A stretch of 64,000 bases of DNA from Pseudomonas viridiflava (GCF_001642795.1 NZ_LKEH01000027.1:416325-480324); one strand, 5' to 3'; positions 18,539-29,509 are shown, counted from the stretch's first letter. The notes: generated by a model not told the origin, from the sequence alone. Translations and numbers: made by a program.

Positions 18539-19494
18539 GTCAGCTCGTTATCGCCAGTCAGTTGGATGAACATTTCAATGAGGTCATCCGCCAACGCCTG
18601 GAAGCTGTCTTGCCGGACGCTCGGATCATCAGTGTGCCCACCGGGGTGCCCAGTGATCTACCGCCAGAAGTCAGCGTACTGCTGGCGCGACCGATAAACG
18701 TGCGGGGTTATCAGGCACCTGATACCGCGCCTCCCGGCTGGCCCTATGGCTTGAAGTGGATTCAGGTGGTGTCGTCGGGCATCGACTTCTACCCTTCATG
18801 GTTTTTCGACGGCCCGCCAGTGAGTACCTCACGCGGCAGCGCGGCAGATAATATCGCCGAATTTGCCCTTGCGGCGATCTTCGCAGCGGCCAAGCATCTG
18901 CCGGACATCTGGGTAAAGGATTCGCAGTGGAATTTCACCGCACTGACGCCCCTCAAGGGCAGCACCCTGGGGATCCTGGGGTTTGGCGCGATTGGCCGCA
19001 GCCTGGCGACCAAGGCCCATGCGCTGGGCATCAAGGTGATTGCGCTGCGTGAAAGCCAGACGCCGTTCGAGGTGGCGGGTGTAGAAGCGGCACGGGACGT
19101 TCATGATTTGTTCGCCCGCTCCGACCATCTGGTACTGGCAGCGCCGCTGACCGCTTCGACCCGGCACCTCGTCGACCGCGCCGTGCTGGAGAGTGCCAAA
19201 CCGGATCTGCACCTGATCAACATCGCCCGGGGCGGTCTGCTGGACCATGAGGCGTTGCTGGAAGCGCTGGACACGGGTCGCGTCGGCCTAGCGTCGCTGG
19301 ATGTCACCGAACCCGAACCCTTGCCGGACGGCCACCCGCTTTACGCTCACCCCAGGGTTCGGCTTTCACCTCATACCTCGGCGATTTCCAGCAACAGTCA
19401 CCATGAGATTGCCAACAGTTTCCTGGCCAATCTGGAGCGCTACCTGAAGGGCTCGGCATTGGAAAATCAGGCGAACGTGAAACGCGGGTACTGA
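18535..19494 (+). CDS. D-isomer-specific 2-hydroxyacid dehydrogenase family protein
   Basis: A 319-residue NAD(P)-dependent dehydrogenase. The Rossmann motif G149-x-G151-x-x-G154 sits in [11 protein letters not shown]. The catalytic triad is in place: R232 (NIARGG), E261 (TEPEPLP) and H280 (LSPHTS). It would reduce a 2-keto acid, or oxidise the 2-hydroxyacid, in the cytoplasm. The start overlaps the monooxygenase stop as ATGA. In context it may process a keto acid formed by the flavin amine oxidase encoded on the other strand. That link is inference. Confidence 0.88.
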   Translation: MSQLVIASQLDEHFNEVIRQRLEAVLPDARIISVPTGVPSDLPPEVSVLLARPINVRGYQAPDTAPPGWPYGLKWIQVVSSGIDFYPSWFFDGPPVSTSRGSAADNIAEFALAAIFAAAKHLPDIWVKDSQWNFTALTPLKGSTLGILGFGAIGRSLATKAHALGIKVIALRESQTPFEVAGVEAARDVHDLFARSDHLVLAAPLTASTRHLVDRAVLESAKPDLHLINIARGGLLDHEALLEALDTGRVGLASLDVTEPEPLPDGHPLYAHPRVRLSPHTSAISSNSHHEIANSFLANLERYLKGSALENQANVKRGY

Positions 19495-19507
19495 CCCGAA
19501 ACGTAAA

Positions 19508-19537
19508 AGGGCTTCGACGCCTTCACGTCGAAGCCCT
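19508..19537. terminator. Bidirectional hairpin terminator between convergent genes
   Basis: A perfect 12-bp stem, AGGGCTTCGACG paired with CGTCGAAGCCCT around a 6-base loop, sits between the dehydrogenase stop and the RidA stop. It is flanked by AAAA on the left, which reads as a U-run on the minus strand, so it should end transcription of ridA and probably of the dehydrogenase too. Confidence 0.85.
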
Positions 19538-19554
19538 GTGTTCGTAAAGACTTT

Positions 19555-19989
19555 CTAGGCGGTCCTCGCCGCTATCGCTTCGACTTCCACCAACGCCCCG
19601 GGCAACGGCAGAGCCACAACCTGTAAGGCAGTACGCGCGGGTTTGTTCGGCTGCTCAGGCGTTCCGAAAAATTGCGTGTAGCCGGCCTGCAGGCCCGCGA
19701 AGTCGAGCCTGCCGCCGGTTTCTTCGGCGCCCACCAGAAAAATCCGCAGTTGCACGATGTCGCCCAGGTCCAGGTCCTGCTGCCTGAGGATGGCGCGCAG
19801 CTTGTTGAATACCGAAACCGCCTGCACTTCGGTATTGCCGTAGGCCGCAGGTGTTCCGGGCTGAGCATGAGGGTTGGCAAGGTCGGGCAAGGTGCCGCTG
19901 ATGAACACCAGACTGGCGGAGGCTGGAACGGTCACGGTTTGCGAGATGGGGAAATCGCCGACGCTGGTGCGTTGAATGCTGTCGCTCAT
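19555..19989 (-). CDS. RidA family (YjgF/YER057c/UK114) protein
   Basis: A 144-residue cytoplasmic protein. Segments ASLVFISGTLPDLAN, TEVQAVSVFNKLRAIL, DIVQLRIFLVG and KPARTALQVVALPLPGALVEVE follow the RidA fold, including the arginine (ARTAL) that normally contacts the imine/enamine substrate. Archetypal RidA deaminates reactive 2-aminoacrylate and related imines. It lies 45 bp downstream of the flavin amine oxidase, which makes imines from amino acids, so it plausibly hydrolyses that product. It is the last gene of the minus-strand operon, closed by a strong hairpin. Confidence 0.9.
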   Translation of the reverse strand: MSDSIQRTSVGDFPISQTVTVPASASLVFISGTLPDLANPHAQPGTPAAYGNTEVQAVSVFNKLRAILRQQDLDLGDIVQLRIFLVGAEETGGRLDFAGLQAGYTQFFGTPEQPNKPARTALQVVALPLPGALVEVEAIAARTA

Positions 19990-20034
19990 GGATGTTGCTC
20001 CTTGGAGGATGGATTTTCGGGAATGGGTACAGCG

Positions 20035-21615
20035 TCACACCGCAATCGCTGCGGTGTGACGCTGCTGAACTACCTGTTCAGCCAGTTGCGCAACCACATG
20101 ACGTGCCGAATTGGCGGCTGATTCCTGCCAGATGCCGACGCCGCTCTGCACCAGACCATCGCCGGCGAAATACACCCGGCCGTGGCCGGCTTCAAGCAAC
20201 GCGCTGGCGTCGGCCGGGAAATGCTCGCGTTGCAGCCATGGGCCTTCGCTGAACGGGATCTGCTCCCAGGACACTGCCAGCGGATGGCGCAGGTGCCTTG
20301 AATAACCTGGATGCAAAAGCTCAACGGCCTCGCGTGAGGTGGCGTGCTGCGCCTCCAGAGGCAGCTTGCCGAAGGCTGCGGCGCCCTCGCCTGTCACGTA
20401 ACCGGCAACCAGCAGGCCTTCGGCGGTATTCAGGTCGTTGCTCGGGTACCAGAGCAGGCGCGCCGGGTGTTCTACCCAGGACAGTCCGCCGTAGGTGCGG
20501 TAATCGGTTTCCCAGAACCGTGGCGATTGCCAGGCCACTTTGGTCGCCTGATCGTTGCGCGTACTCAGCAGCGCTGTCTTGATAGGGTCGCTGAAGTCGG
20601 TGTCCAGCTCGGCCAGCAACGGCAATGGCAGCGTGGAGACCAGATAGTCGGCATGAGACACCTGTTCGCGGCCACTGCGTTGATCGTGCCAGGTAACGGT
20701 CACACCCTCCGGGTGCTGACGAATGCTGTTTACCCTGGCGCCGAGCTGCACCTGCCCGGTCAGGCGCTGGTAGAAGGCATCGGTAATGCGGTCCATGCCG
20801 CCGACCGGTTGGAACATCGTGGCCGAAAACTCGGGAAATTCGGTGTGCAGCAACGCGCCCCAGAGCTCGGGATGCAGCAGCCGCTCCAGCGTCAGCGGAG
20901 CGACGCTGCCCGGCAGCGCCCCCGGATGGCTGGCCGATTCAAGATGCCCGGCACGGAGGCTGCCTTCGTACGTCAACTCCTGGGACAAATCGCCATACAC
21001 CTGCAGAAAAGCCAGCAGGCGGCTTCGTTCTTCGGCGCTCAGCAGATCGTCCAGCGCATCGCGCTGCACAGCTTTAGCCAGCAACCCTGAGACGTGGCCA
21101 CGGGCGTCGTTGATCGCCTGCCCGGCAGAGAACGCCGGTCGATTCAGGTCCGGACGCACTTGCGCGCCGTGGCTGCTGTTGACCAGCACCTCCAGCGGCA
21201 CGCCCAGTTCGCTGCAGTAATCGAGCAGGGTCCGATGCTGACTCGGAATTCGGCCAGGTCCTGCGTTGAAATAAACGCCTTGATCGAATGCCACCGTCTG
21301 CGAGCGACCGTCCTTGTAGTCCACACGGTCGCCATTGCGCAGGGTCCAGGTTCGGCCACCCACCCGGTCGCGGGCTTCGAGCACCTGCACGTCGAACCCG
21401 GCCCGTTTCAGCTCCAGCGCTGTCACCAGCCCGGCAATCCCGGCGCCAAGCACAAGTACGCGGGTGCCCTGCCCCAGGTCCTTTTGCAGTTTCAAGGGCT
21501 GGGGTCTCCGGTGGGACGATGGCCCCAGCCCCAATACGGCGAGCGCATCCTTGACCGCCTTTTCGCCGCCCACGGCAGCGAGGCTTGAAAGCGCTTCACG
21601 TCGAGTCAATCCCAT
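20035..21615 (-). CDS. Flavin-containing amine/L-amino-acid oxidase
   Basis: A 526-residue FAD enzyme. The dinucleotide-binding motif [18 protein letters not shown] at about residues 53-70 is followed by [11 protein letters not shown]. The C-terminus has [16 protein letters not shown], the second FAD contact of the monoamine-oxidase fold. The N-terminus [11 protein letters not shown] is Tat-like but lacks a clear hydrophobic core and cleavage site, so localisation is uncertain. It would oxidise an amino acid or amine to the imine plus hydrogen peroxide. The ABC importer and RidA around it support an amino-acid-derived substrate. Confidence 0.85.
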   Translation of the reverse strand: MGLTRREALSSLAAVGGEKAVKDALAVLGLGPSSHRRPQPLKLQKDLGQGTRVLVLGAGIAGLVTALELKRAGFDVQVLEARDRVGGRTWTLRNGDRVDYKDGRSQTVAFDQGVYFNAGPGRIPSQHRTLLDYCSELGVPLEVLVNSSHGAQVRPDLNRPAFSAGQAINDARGHVSGLLAKAVQRDALDDLLSAEERSRLLAFLQVYGDLSQELTYEGSLRAGHLESASHPGALPGSVAPLTLERLLHPELWGALLHTEFPEFSATMFQPVGGMDRITDAFYQRLTGQVQLGARVNSIRQHPEGVTVTWHDQRSGREQVSHADYLVSTLPLPLLAELDTDFSDPIKTALLSTRNDQATKVAWQSPRFWETDYRTYGGLSWVEHPARLLWYPSNDLNTAEGLLVAGYVTGEGAAAFGKLPLEAQHATSREAVELLHPGYSRHLRHPLAVSWEQIPFSEGPWLQREHFPADASALLEAGHGRVYFAGDGLVQSGVGIWQESAANSARHVVAQLAEQVVQQRHTAAIAV

Positions 21616-21637
21616 CTTTATTGCTCCCTGATAGATG

Positions 21638-22582
21638 TCAGTCCGGAAGACCGGGCGGGTTGATCAGCGACGTGTCGATGCGCTCCACATCCAGGCCCCA
21701 GCGCTTGAGGACCTGATCGTATTGGCCTCCGGCAATCGCGCCCTCCAATGCTGTATTGATCGGTCGAACCAGCCCGTTGTCCTTGCGGGTGGTCACGGCG
21801 ATGTCGGCTTTCAGCGGCCAGCCGCCATTGACCACGCCGACGCGCTTGATGCCGCCGGTGATCGCCGCTGAGTAGGCATAGATCGAGTTGGGACCGAACA
21901 GCGCATCGCTGCGTCGGGACTGTACGGCCAATTGCGCGGCGGCCTTATCGTCGAAGTACTGCAGGATCGCGGGCGCAATACCGGCCTTTTCGTTGGCTTC
22001 GTTCCAGGCCAGCAGGACCTTTTCCTGATTGGTGCCCGAACCGACGATGATCTTCAGGCCGGCTATGTCTTTGGCCTCCTTGATCTCGGTGATCGGGCTG
22101 GTGCTTTTGACGTAAAAGCCCAGCACGTCCTGACGATACGTCGCGAAGTCAAAGCGCTTCTTGCGCGCTTCGGTCACGGTGACGTTGCTGATGACCGCAT
22201 CGTATTTGCCTGAGCTGACACCCAGCGGCCAGTCCTCCCAACTGGTCTGTACCACATTCAACTGCAGGCCCAGGCTGTCGGCCACCAGTTGCGCGGTGTC
22301 GGCTTCACTGCCGATGGTGGTCTTGTCATCATTGGCCAGCAGTGCCAACGGCGGCCCCGCAGTGCCCGAGACGGCCACCGTGAACTTGCCGGGCTGGGCG
22401 AACTTGAAACCTTGCGGGATCTGCGCAATGGCCGCTTCGTTGCGCGGTGCGTGGATGCGCGGCTGGTCAGGGCTCAGGTCGAACTTCGGGGCGCCGGAAG
22501 CATCCTCCTGCGCTGCAAATGCGGGCAAACCCGCGCTGACGGCGAGTGCCAGCGCGGCCACTCGGACGGTATTCACTAACAT
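21638..22582 (-). CDS. Amino-acid ABC transporter substrate-binding protein
   Basis: A 314-residue periplasmic protein with a Sec signal peptide ([18 protein letters not shown], cleavage after AFA). The mature part is a family-3 solute-binding fold: [39 protein letters not shown] and [21 protein letters not shown] lies just upstream of the start. It forms an importer with the ATPase and permease genes immediately upstream (gaps of 32 bp and an 8-bp overlap). The ligand is probably a polar or modified amino acid; it is not identifiable by sequence. Confidence 0.9.
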   Translation of the reverse strand: MLVNTVRVAALALAVSAGLPAFAAQEDASGAPKFDLSPDQPRIHAPRNEAAIAQIPQGFKFAQPGKFTVAVSGTAGPPLALLANDDKTTIGSEADTAQLVADSLGLQLNVVQTSWEDWPLGVSSGKYDAVISNVTVTEARKKRFDFATYRQDVLGFYVKSTSPITEIKEAKDIAGLKIIVGSGTNQEKVLLAWNEANEKAGIAPAILQYFDDKAAAQLAVQSRRSDALFGPNSIYAYSAAITGGIKRVGVVNGGWPLKADIAVTTRKDNGLVRPINTALEGAIAGGQYDQVLKRWGLDVERIDTSLINPPGLPD

Positions 22583-22614
22583 GGGCTATCACTCCTTCGA
22601 TCAGGCAAACGGGT

Positions 22615-23409
22615 TCACAGCACCTTGCCCAGAAAGGCAGCGGTACGTGGATGGCGGGGACGCAGAAAAACCTGTTCCGGGGGGCCCTGTTCGATCAACT
22701 GACCGTCGCAGAGAAACACCACGTGATCGGCCACTTCTCTGGCGAAACCGATTTCGTGGGTCACGATCACCAGCGTGACGCCCAGGCGGGTCAGGCCCTT
22801 GATCACGTCCAGCACCTCGCCGACCAGCTCGGGATCAAGCGCCGAGGTGGGTTCATCGAACAGCAGCACCTTGGGGTCGAGGGCCAGCGCACGGGCAATC
22901 GCAACCCGTTGCTGCTGCCCTCCGGAAAGCTGGCGTGGATAGGCATCGAGCTTGTCGGCCAGCCCGACTTTTTTCAGCAACGCCAAGGCGTTGGTTTTGG
23001 CCTCGGCCTTGTTCCAGCGCTGATGGGCCAGCGGTGCCTCGGCGATGTTTTCCCAGACCGTGAGGTGCGCAAACAGGTTGAAGTTCTGAAACACGAAACC
23101 GACGTCAATGCGGCGCTTGAGAATCTCACGCTCCTTGAGTTCGTACAGCAGATCGCCCTTGCGCCGGTAGCCAACGTACTCACCGTCGATGGTGATATGG
23201 CCGCTGTCGACTTTCTCCAGATGGTTGATGGTGCGCAGCAGCGTTGACTTCCCGGAGCCTGACGGTCCGAGAATCACCGTGACCTGACCCGGTTCGATGC
23301 TCAGGTCGATGTCCTTGAGCACCTGCTGACTGCCAAAGCGCTTGCCGACGCCTTGAATCTCGATGCGTCCGGCCCGCAGGTTCGGAGTGACGCTCACGGC
23401 TTCAGTCAT
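22615..23409 (-). CDS. Amino-acid ABC transporter ATP-binding protein
   Basis: A 264-residue ATPase of the polar amino-acid (GlnQ/HisP) type. Walker A is GPSGSGKST at residues 48-56, the signature is [15 protein letters not shown], and Walker B is [14 protein letters not shown]. The H-loop histidine is in [10 protein letters not shown]. It overlaps the permease gene by 8 bp, and the start has AAGGAG upstream. It energises the importer formed with the adjacent binding protein and permease. Confidence 0.95.
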   Translation of the reverse strand: MTEAVSVTPNLRAGRIEIQGVGKRFGSQQVLKDIDLSIEPGQVTVILGPSGSGKSTLLRTINHLEKVDSGHITIDGEYVGYRRKGDLLYELKEREILKRRIDVGFVFQNFNLFAHLTVWENIAEAPLAHQRWNKAEAKTNALALLKKVGLADKLDAYPRQLSGGQQQRVAIARALALDPKVLLFDEPTSALDPELVGEVLDVIKGLTRLGVTLVIVTHEIGFAREVADHVVFLCDGQLIEQGPPEQVFLRPRHPRTAAFLGKVL

Positions 23410-24388
23410 GGGCGCTCTCCTTGAACCAGCGACGCACTCGTTGCAGCGGCGTGGGCGGTAAAACGCGAGCCGTGCCCCGGGCGAAATAGCGCTCGACGTA
23501 ATACTGCGCGCTGGTGAGGACGGTGGTAATGATCAGGTACCAGACTGTGGCGACGATCAGCAGCGGAATCACCGCCTGGGTGCGGTTGTAGATCACCTGC
23601 ACGGTGTAGAACAGTTCCGGCAGCGCCAGTACGTAGACAATGGAGGTACCTTTGACCAGCCCGATGATCTCGTTGAAACCGGACGGCAGAATCGAGCGCA
23701 GCGCCTGAGGCAGAATGATGCGCAGGACCCTGCGGGACGCGGGCAGCCCCAATGCCGCTGCCGCTTCATGCTGGCCGGCATCGACGCCGATCAGGCCGCC
23801 GCGAATGATTTCAGCCGTGTAGGCCGCCTGCATCAGGCTCAGCCCCAGCACCGCAACAGTGAACTGGCTGAGCACGTCGACCGTCGACCACTGGGCGATC
23901 ACCAGATCAGTGAGCGGCACGCCTATCACGATGTGGTCGTACAGGTAGGCGAAGTTGTAGAGGATGATCAACACCAGCAGCGCAGGCATGGAGCGAAAGA
24001 ACCAGATGTAGCCCCACGCCAGCGCGGCCAGCAACGGGGAGCCGGAGAGACGCGCCAGCGCGAGCCCCGTCCCGAGCAGAATGCTGAAAACCGTACTTAA
24101 GAGGGTCAATAAAAGCGTCTGTGCCAGGCCGCGCAATACCGACGGCGAGAAGAACCACTGACCGAAAACGCCCCACTCCCAGCGCGGGTTGCTCGCCAGC
24201 GAATGACCGATGGCCAGCAGCACCATGGCCGCAAATATCGACCCGGCCCATCGCCAGGGATGACGGGACGGGACCACCCTCAGGGCCTTTATGGTTTCAG
24301 GTCTGGCTGCCGGTCTGGCCTGGCGCTTTGGTATCGGGTAATGACCCGCGTCATCGATGAGGTCAAAGGGTTTGGCGACTATAGGCAT
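23402..24388 (-). CDS. Amino-acid ABC transporter permease
   Basis: A 328-residue inner-membrane protein with a long cytosolic N-terminus of about 45 residues and then 5-6 helices. The EAA loop QHEAAAALGLPASRRVLRI and YTAEIIRGGLIGVDAGQ are diagnostic of the His/Glu/Gln/Arg permease family. A GAGGAA site precedes the ATG. Only one permease gene is present, so the channel is probably a homodimer. It is 62 bp downstream of the TonB receptor gene on the same strand, giving an outer-to-inner-membrane import route in one operon. Confidence 0.92.
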   Translation of the reverse strand: MPIVAKPFDLIDDAGHYPIPKRQARPAARPETIKALRVVPSRHPWRWAGSIFAAMVLLAIGHSLASNPRWEWGVFGQWFFSPSVLRGLAQTLLLTLLSTVFSILLGTGLALARLSGSPLLAALAWGYIWFFRSMPALLVLIILYNFAYLYDHIVIGVPLTDLVIAQWSTVDVLSQFTVAVLGLSLMQAAYTAEIIRGGLIGVDAGQHEAAAALGLPASRRVLRIILPQALRSILPSGFNEIIGLVKGTSIVYVLALPELFYTVQVIYNRTQAVIPLLIVATVWYLIITTVLTSAQYYVERYFARGTARVLPPTPLQRVRRWFKESAHD

Positions 24389-24450
24389 GGACGGTTCCTC
24401 GCACGCATGTACATCTCAGGCTGTTGTTTGGGGTGTGGGTCTGGGGCGAT

Positions 24451-26898
24451 TCAGAACGCATAGCTCAGGCGGGTGTAGTAGTAACCACCCGTGAAGCCGA
24501 AGGGCGAATAGGTGCCGTAACTGCTGACCATGGTGCTGCTGGGCACACCCTGCTTTTTGGGATAGATGTCGAAAAGGTTCTTGGCACCAATGGCCACGTT
24601 CAGGGTTTTGGTGAGGTCGTAGCCCAGGTCCAGGTCGGTGATCCATTTGGCGGCGTAGACACGGTCCAGCGAGCGGTCGCTGGAGGCGTTGACCTCTTTG
24701 TAGGCGCCATAGCGTGTCAGGGCCAGATTCAGGTTGAAGCGTTCGATGCGCCAGTCGCCGCCCAGAATCAGCTTGGTCTTGGGCTGAACGCCCGTGATCA
24801 GGTTGCGCGCCTCACGGTCCATCAACTCGTAGGAGGTGGCCAGGATCGACGTGGACTCCTTGTAGTTGAGGATCTGCGTCTGATTCCAGTTGAAGGCAGC
24901 CGTCCACTTCAAAGAGCCGTACCGGCCGAGGTCCTGACGGTAGTTGCCGACCAGATCCACGCCTTTGGTGCGGGTGTCGGCGCCGTTGATGAAATACTGG
25001 CCGCCGGAGGTTGAGTTGATGCCGTTGTTGAGCAGCACCTGGGTCACTTCATCACCCAGCAAGGTTCCGGTCAGGGTGATGCGATCACGCAGGTTGATCA
25101 CGTAGGCATCGGCCGTCAGGCTCAGGCGCTCCGTCGGCGTCAGGGTGAAACCCAGGCTGAAGTTGGTGGACCGCTCTGGCTTGAGGTCCTGTGCGCCGAG
25201 GGCTTTTGCCGCGCCCGATCCGACCGGCAGAACGCCGTAGTTGATCGACTGGTAAGTGCCGTCGACGATGCCGTAAGTGGTCGAGCGAGCGCTGAACAGG
25301 CTGTTGGCCAGCGACGGCGCACGAAATCCGTTGCTTACCGTGGCGCGCACGGCAAATTGCGGGGTGAAATCATAGCGGGTGGTGAGCTTGCCGCTGCGTG
25401 TACCACCGACGCCCTGGTTGTAATGCTCGTACCGCAGCGCCGTGCCCAGATACCACTCAGGCAACGGATTGAATCCCGCGTCGACATAACCGGCGACGCT
25501 ATTGCGCGAGGTGCTGCTGGCTTCGTCAGGGGAAATGCCATTGGTGACCTGCGCCCCCGACGACGCGCAATTGCCTGGCGCAACGCAATAACCGCCGTCG
25601 GCGTAGGAAGCCCAGTCGCCCTCTTGCACCTCATAAGTCTCGCGCCGATGCTCGAAGCCGTAGGACAGGTCCAGCGGTTTCTGCAGGCCGATGTCGAAAC
25701 CGCGCTTGAAATCCAGATTGGTGGTCAGCTCGCTGGCAATCCAGGTGCCTGAGGTGAAGCTGTTGGGCGTCGCCTCGCCCAATGAGGGATTCTGGTTGTG
25801 CCAAGTGCCCTGCTCCGCCTCGTTACGGCCATAAGTGCTGGACAGGTCCCAGTCCCACTCACCCAGGGTTCCCTTGCCGCCAAATGCCGCCTGAATATCG
25901 TCCTCTTCGATGTACCAGGTCGGTGCATAGCCGGCGGGATAACCGTTCGGGCTGGTCGTAATGGTATTGGTGATGGTCGGCAGACGAAAATTCTGACCCT
26001 GTTCGCCCTTGCGGTGCGAATAGGTGGTGAAGGAATACAGGCTCAGGCTGTCATCGACTGGCAGTTCGGCGTTGTAGCCCAGGGTCAGCAGGTTGGTCTT
26101 GGGTGTGCCATAGCCGCCGTAGGTGCTCTTGCCCGCCTGGCCAAGTGCCTGCTGTTCGGTGTAACCGTTGGCGGACGCCTTGTTGTCATCGTTCTGGCTG
26201 CGGGCGTCCAGTGCCAGTTGCACGATGCCACCGTCGCCGATCTCGAAGCCCTTGTTCAGGCTCTGCTGAACGGTCTGTTTTTTACCGTCATAGCCGATAC
26301 CGGCGTTGGTTACCGACGTTGCGCTGGTGTCGGCCTTTAAAATCACATTGATCACACCGGCGATCGCGTCCGAGCCGTATTGGGCCGCAGCGCCATCGCG
26401 CAGCACTTCGACATGGTCGATGGCGCTGATCGGAATGAAGTCCAGATCGGCAGGCGCAGCGCCGGTATTGATCCCGTTGATGTTCAGGGTGGCGCTGGTG
26501 TGGCGGCGCTTGCCGTTGACAAGAACCAGCACTTCAGCGGCACTCAACCCGCGCAGGTTCGGCGCGCGGGCAATGCCACTGGCGTCCCAGCCGGTTTTCT
26601 CCGGCAGGGTCAGCGACGGAATCACCGCGCTCAAGGCTTCCATCAATCCGGGCTTGCCGGTGCTCTGCAATTGCCGGGCACTGACCACATCTATGGGCAC
26701 CGCGCTGCTGGTCACCGTGCGTTGCCCGGCGCCGCGATTGCCGGTCACGACGACCGCCGACAGCGTGCTGTTTTCGCTGGCGGGCGCACCTTGGGCCTGA
26801 CTACCGTCTGACAGCAGTGCGCCGCCGATGGCGACGGCCAAGGGGCTGAAGCCCATGAGCGAGACCCGGCTTCGGGCGTGTTGTATGACTCGTTTCAT
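24451..26898 (-). CDS. TonB-dependent outer-membrane receptor
   Basis: An 815-residue receptor. The signal peptide runs to about residue 36 (LLSDGSQAQGAPA). The plug domain has LSAVVVTGNRGAGQRTVTSS, LRGLSAAEVLVLVNGKRR and VEVLRDGAAAQYGSDAIAGV. The beta-barrel ends in TRLSYAF with the C-terminal phenylalanine required for outer-membrane assembly. No N-terminal signalling domain is present, so it does not act through a partner sigma/anti-sigma pair. It begins the receptor, ABC importer, oxidase, RidA gene set, and no Fur-box-like site is evident upstream, arguing against a plain iron-siderophore role. The start at 26898 gives a normal signal peptide. Confidence 0.9.
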   Translation of the reverse strand: MKRVIQHARSRVSLMGFSPLAVAIGGALLSDGSQAQGAPASENSTLSAVVVTGNRGAGQRTVTSSAVPIDVVSARQLQSTGKPGLMEALSAVIPSLTLPEKTGWDASGIARAPNLRGLSAAEVLVLVNGKRRHTSATLNINGINTGAAPADLDFIPISAIDHVEVLRDGAAAQYGSDAIAGVINVILKADTSATSVTNAGIGYDGKKQTVQQSLNKGFEIGDGGIVQLALDARSQNDDNKASANGYTEQQALGQAGKSTYGGYGTPKTNLLTLGYNAELPVDDSLSLYSFTTYSHRKGEQGQNFRLPTITNTITTSPNGYPAGYAPTWYIEEDDIQAAFGGKGTLGEWDWDLSSTYGRNEAEQGTWHNQNPSLGEATPNSFTSGTWIASELTTNLDFKRGFDIGLQKPLDLSYGFEHRRETYEVQEGDWASYADGGYCVAPGNCASSGAQVTNGISPDEASSTSRNSVAGYVDAGFNPLPEWYLGTALRYEHYNQGVGGTRSGKLTTRYDFTPQFAVRATVSNGFRAPSLANSLFSARSTTYGIVDGTYQSINYGVLPVGSGAAKALGAQDLKPERSTNFSLGFTLTPTERLSLTADAYVINLRDRITLTGTLLGDEVTQVLLNNGINSTSGGQYFINGADTRTKGVDLVGNYRQDLGRYGSLKWTAAFNWNQTQILNYKESTSILATSYELMDREARNLITGVQPKTKLILGGDWRIERFNLNLALTRYGAYKEVNASSDRSLDRVYAAKWITDLDLGYDLTKTLNVAIGAKNLFDIYPKKQGVPSSTMVSSYGTYSPFGFTGGYYYTRLSYAF

Positions 26899-27619
26899 GT
26901 CCACTCCAGAATGGCCGTCATCATCGGCCATGCTTCCAGCTCGCGCGGTCGGGTACTTGCGCCGTCACCTGAACAGCGCTCTCTATAAAGTTGCTTGGTG
27001 GAGGACGTCCTTTGCCGCGTACACGCGCAACGCGCACGACAGCCTGAGGTGCTCAGCCGTCGAAGCTATGCAGGAGGCGGAGCGCCGGAAAACAGCAAGA
27101 TGGGTGCAGGACGCACAGGACTGGTAGCGCTGAACATGAACAGCGAATGACGAGGGTGGAAAAGCAACATACGTCGAACTCCCTTCCAACGACTCTGCTA
27201 CAGGGATCAGCGGTGATCACCCTGTCATGCCGCGCAGTTTTTGGCGGTTGGCCGTGGCTGCGTTCTGCGGCATGGTGCGCAGATTCTTGATCGCGATTGG
27301 TACCATCCGGGGTAAGGGGTAGGCCGTAGAACTGCAACATAACGGAATGAATACTGAAAATATAATTCTATTTATGTATAAGCTAATATTATTAATATTC
27401 ATCATGTATGCATATTAATATTATATTTTCTGCATTTGTCTTGGGTATCGGAAGGCGGTTACAACGGCCGATCGCGAGTAACAGATGTGCGTCATGTGTC
27501 GGTTCCGGGACAGCTATATGACGAGCGGCATTTATTAATCAGGGTAGCCGCCGATAAGCGCCGAAGTGACTCAGCAACATAAAACCATCGCGCTAGACAC
27601 TTCAAAGGCTCGTATTCGC
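26899..27619. other. Long AT-rich intergenic region
   Basis: About 720 bp between the divergent TonB receptor and chemoreceptor genes. No convincing gene is seen. Positions 27340-27440 are markedly AT-rich (runs such as AATATTATTAATATT and ATTAATATTATATTTT with partial symmetry), unlike the flanking DNA. The region must contain both promoters. Frames between 26980 and 27400 lack family features and may be remnants of an older gene. Confidence 0.6.
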
Positions 27620-29509
27620 ATGACCAGAACCCTGAAATTCAGCCACAAGATTCTGTTGGCTGCCTCCCTCGTCGTCATCGCGGCGTTCACATCGTTCACG
27701 TTTTACAACGACTACCTGCAACGCAATGCTCTGCGCGCGCAATTGAAAGAAAACCTGAACCAGACAGGTGACAGCACGGCGGGCAACATCCGCAACTGGC
27801 TTTCAGGGCGGATCCTGCTGGTGGAAAATCTCGCGGAGAACGCAGCCGTTCCTCAATCGAGCGAGGCGCAGAATATTGCCCTTGGCCAGCCGACTCTGCT
27901 TTCTACATTCATGAGCATTTACGTGGGCAAGAAAGACGGTTCTTTCAGCACCCAGCCTCCTGACGATATGCCGGGTGACTATGATCCCAGAACCCGGCCC
28001 TGGTACACCGGCGCCATCGCAGCGGGCAAGACGACGCTCACCGAGCCCTATCTCGATGCGGTCACCAAGGGCCTGATCGTCACCATTGCAACACCTGTCA
28101 AATCCGCGTCGGGAGTGTCAGGCGTCGTCGGTGGAGATTTGAGCCTGGAAACTCTGGTAAAAATGATCAGTTCGCTGCGCCTGCACAACGATGGCTACGC
28201 ATTTCTGGTCGATGCCAATGGTCGCATTCTGGTCCACCCTGACGCTTCACTGGCCATGAAAACGCTGGCTGAAGTCTATCCGGTCAGCACACCCGGACTG
28301 TCTCAGGAACTCAGTGAAAGCGAATTCGCCGGCAAGAACCAGATTCTGACGTTTGCTCACGTGAACGGGCTGCCCTCGGTCGACTGGTATGTCGGCGTGG
28401 CGATGGACAAAAGCAAAGCGTATGCTGCGCTGAGCGAGTTCCGAAACTCGGCAATCGTGGCCACGGTCATCGCTGTGGTGCTGATCATCGGTCTTCTCGG
28501 GATGCTGCTGAGTGTGCTGATGCGCCCGCTGAACCTGATGGGCCGTGCCATGCATGACATCGCCGCAGGCGAAGGCGACCTGACCAAGCGTCTGGTCATT
28601 CAGAGCCAGGACGAGTTCGGCTACCTTGGCAATGGTTTCAATCTGTTTGTGGAGCGTATTCACGACTCCATGCGTGAGGTCGCGTCTTCCACAACCCAGC
28701 TCAACGAAGTCGCACTGAGGGTCGTGAGCGCATCGAACTCCTCCATGCTCAACTCCGATCAGCAAGCCAATCGCACCAGCAGCGTGGCGGCGGCCATTAA
28801 CGAACTGGGCGCGGCCGCCCAAGAGATCGCACAGAATGCCGCACGGGCCTCGGGCCATTCGAGCGATGCCCGTACCCTCGCCTCCAATGGACAGGAAGTG
28901 GTGGGCAAGAACATCGCTGCAATGAACCGCCTGTCGTCGCGGATCAGTGGCGCCAGTGACGAGATAGAAGCACTCAACACGAAAACGGCCAACATCGGTC
29001 AGATTCTGGAAGTGATCACCGGCATCTCTCAACAGACCAATCTGCTGGCCCTGAATGCCGCAATTGAAGCCGCGCGCGCCGGCGAGGCAGGACGAGGCTT
29101 TGCCGTGGTCGCAGATGAAGTGCGCAGCCTAGCCCATCGCACCCAGGAGTCTGCCAGTCAGGTGCAGGAAATGATCGAGCAATTGCAGTCCGGCGCTCGG
29201 GAAGCGGTTGCAATCATGACCGACAGCCAGCGTGAAAGCATCGAGACGGTCGGCATCGCCAATCAGGCCGTTGCCAGTCTTGAGAGCGTCAGTGTGCGCA
29301 TCGGTGAAATCGACGGCATGAACCAATCGGTGGCCACAGCGACCGAAGAACAGACCTCAGTGGTGGAAGCCATCAACGTTGACATCACCCAGATCAATAC
29401 CCTGAACCAGGAAGGCGTGGAAAACCTCAACGCAACGCTGCGCGCCTGTACTGATCTGGAACGACAGTCGGCCCGTCTGACACAACTTGTGGGAAGCTTC
29501 CGCATCTGA
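27620..29509 (+). CDS. Methyl-accepting chemotaxis protein, PctA-like amino-acid chemoreceptor
   Basis: A 629-residue transducer, the same length as P. aeruginosa PctA. I chose the ATG at 27620 because [19 protein letters not shown] matches the PctA start; an in-frame GTG at 27566 would add 18 residues. TM1 is at about 10-30, then a periplasmic dCache domain ([12 protein letters not shown], the usual amino-acid-binding signature, and [12 protein letters not shown]), TM2 at about 275-300, a HAMP domain ([20 protein letters not shown]), and a cytoplasmic signalling tip with [20 protein letters not shown]. The D/Y/R/W pattern suggests L-amino-acid sensing. It is a single gene facing the uptake operon. 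Confidence 0.92.
   Translation: MTRTLKFSHKILLAASLVVIAAFTSFTFYNDYLQRNALRAQLKENLNQTGDSTAGNIRNWLSGRILLVENLAENAAVPQSSEAQNIALGQPTLLSTFMSIYVGKKDGSFSTQPPDDMPGDYDPRTRPWYTGAIAAGKTTLTEPYLDAVTKGLIVTIATPVKSASGVSGVVGGDLSLETLVKMISSLRLHNDGYAFLVDANGRILVHPDASLAMKTLAEVYPVSTPGLSQELSESEFAGKNQILTFAHVNGLPSVDWYVGVAMDKSKAYAALSEFRNSAIVATVIAVVLIIGLLGMLLSVLMRPLNLMGRAMHDIAAGEGDLTKRLVIQSQDEFGYLGNGFNLFVERIHDSMREVASSTTQLNEVALRVVSASNSSMLNSDQQANRTSSVAAAINELGAAAQEIAQNAARASGHSSDARTLASNGQEVVGKNIAAMNRLSSRISGASDEIEALNTKTANIGQILEVITGISQQTNLLALNAAIEAARAGEAGRGFAVVADEVRSLAHRTQESASQVQEMIEQLQSGAREAVAIMTDSQRESIETVGIANQAVASLESVSVRIGEIDGMNQSVATATEEQTSVVEAINVDITQINTLNQEGVENLNATLRACTDLERQSARLTQLVGSFRI

Noticed and set aside
24451..26898. 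Calling the TonB receptor a siderophore receptor
   Set aside because: No signalling domain and no Fur-like site were seen, and the downstream importer is of the amino-acid type rather than the FecCD type.
27217..27405. A 62-codon frame in the AT-rich intergenic region
   Set aside because: Low-complexity Asn/Ile start reflects the AT-rich DNA; there is no family match and no clear ribosome-binding site.
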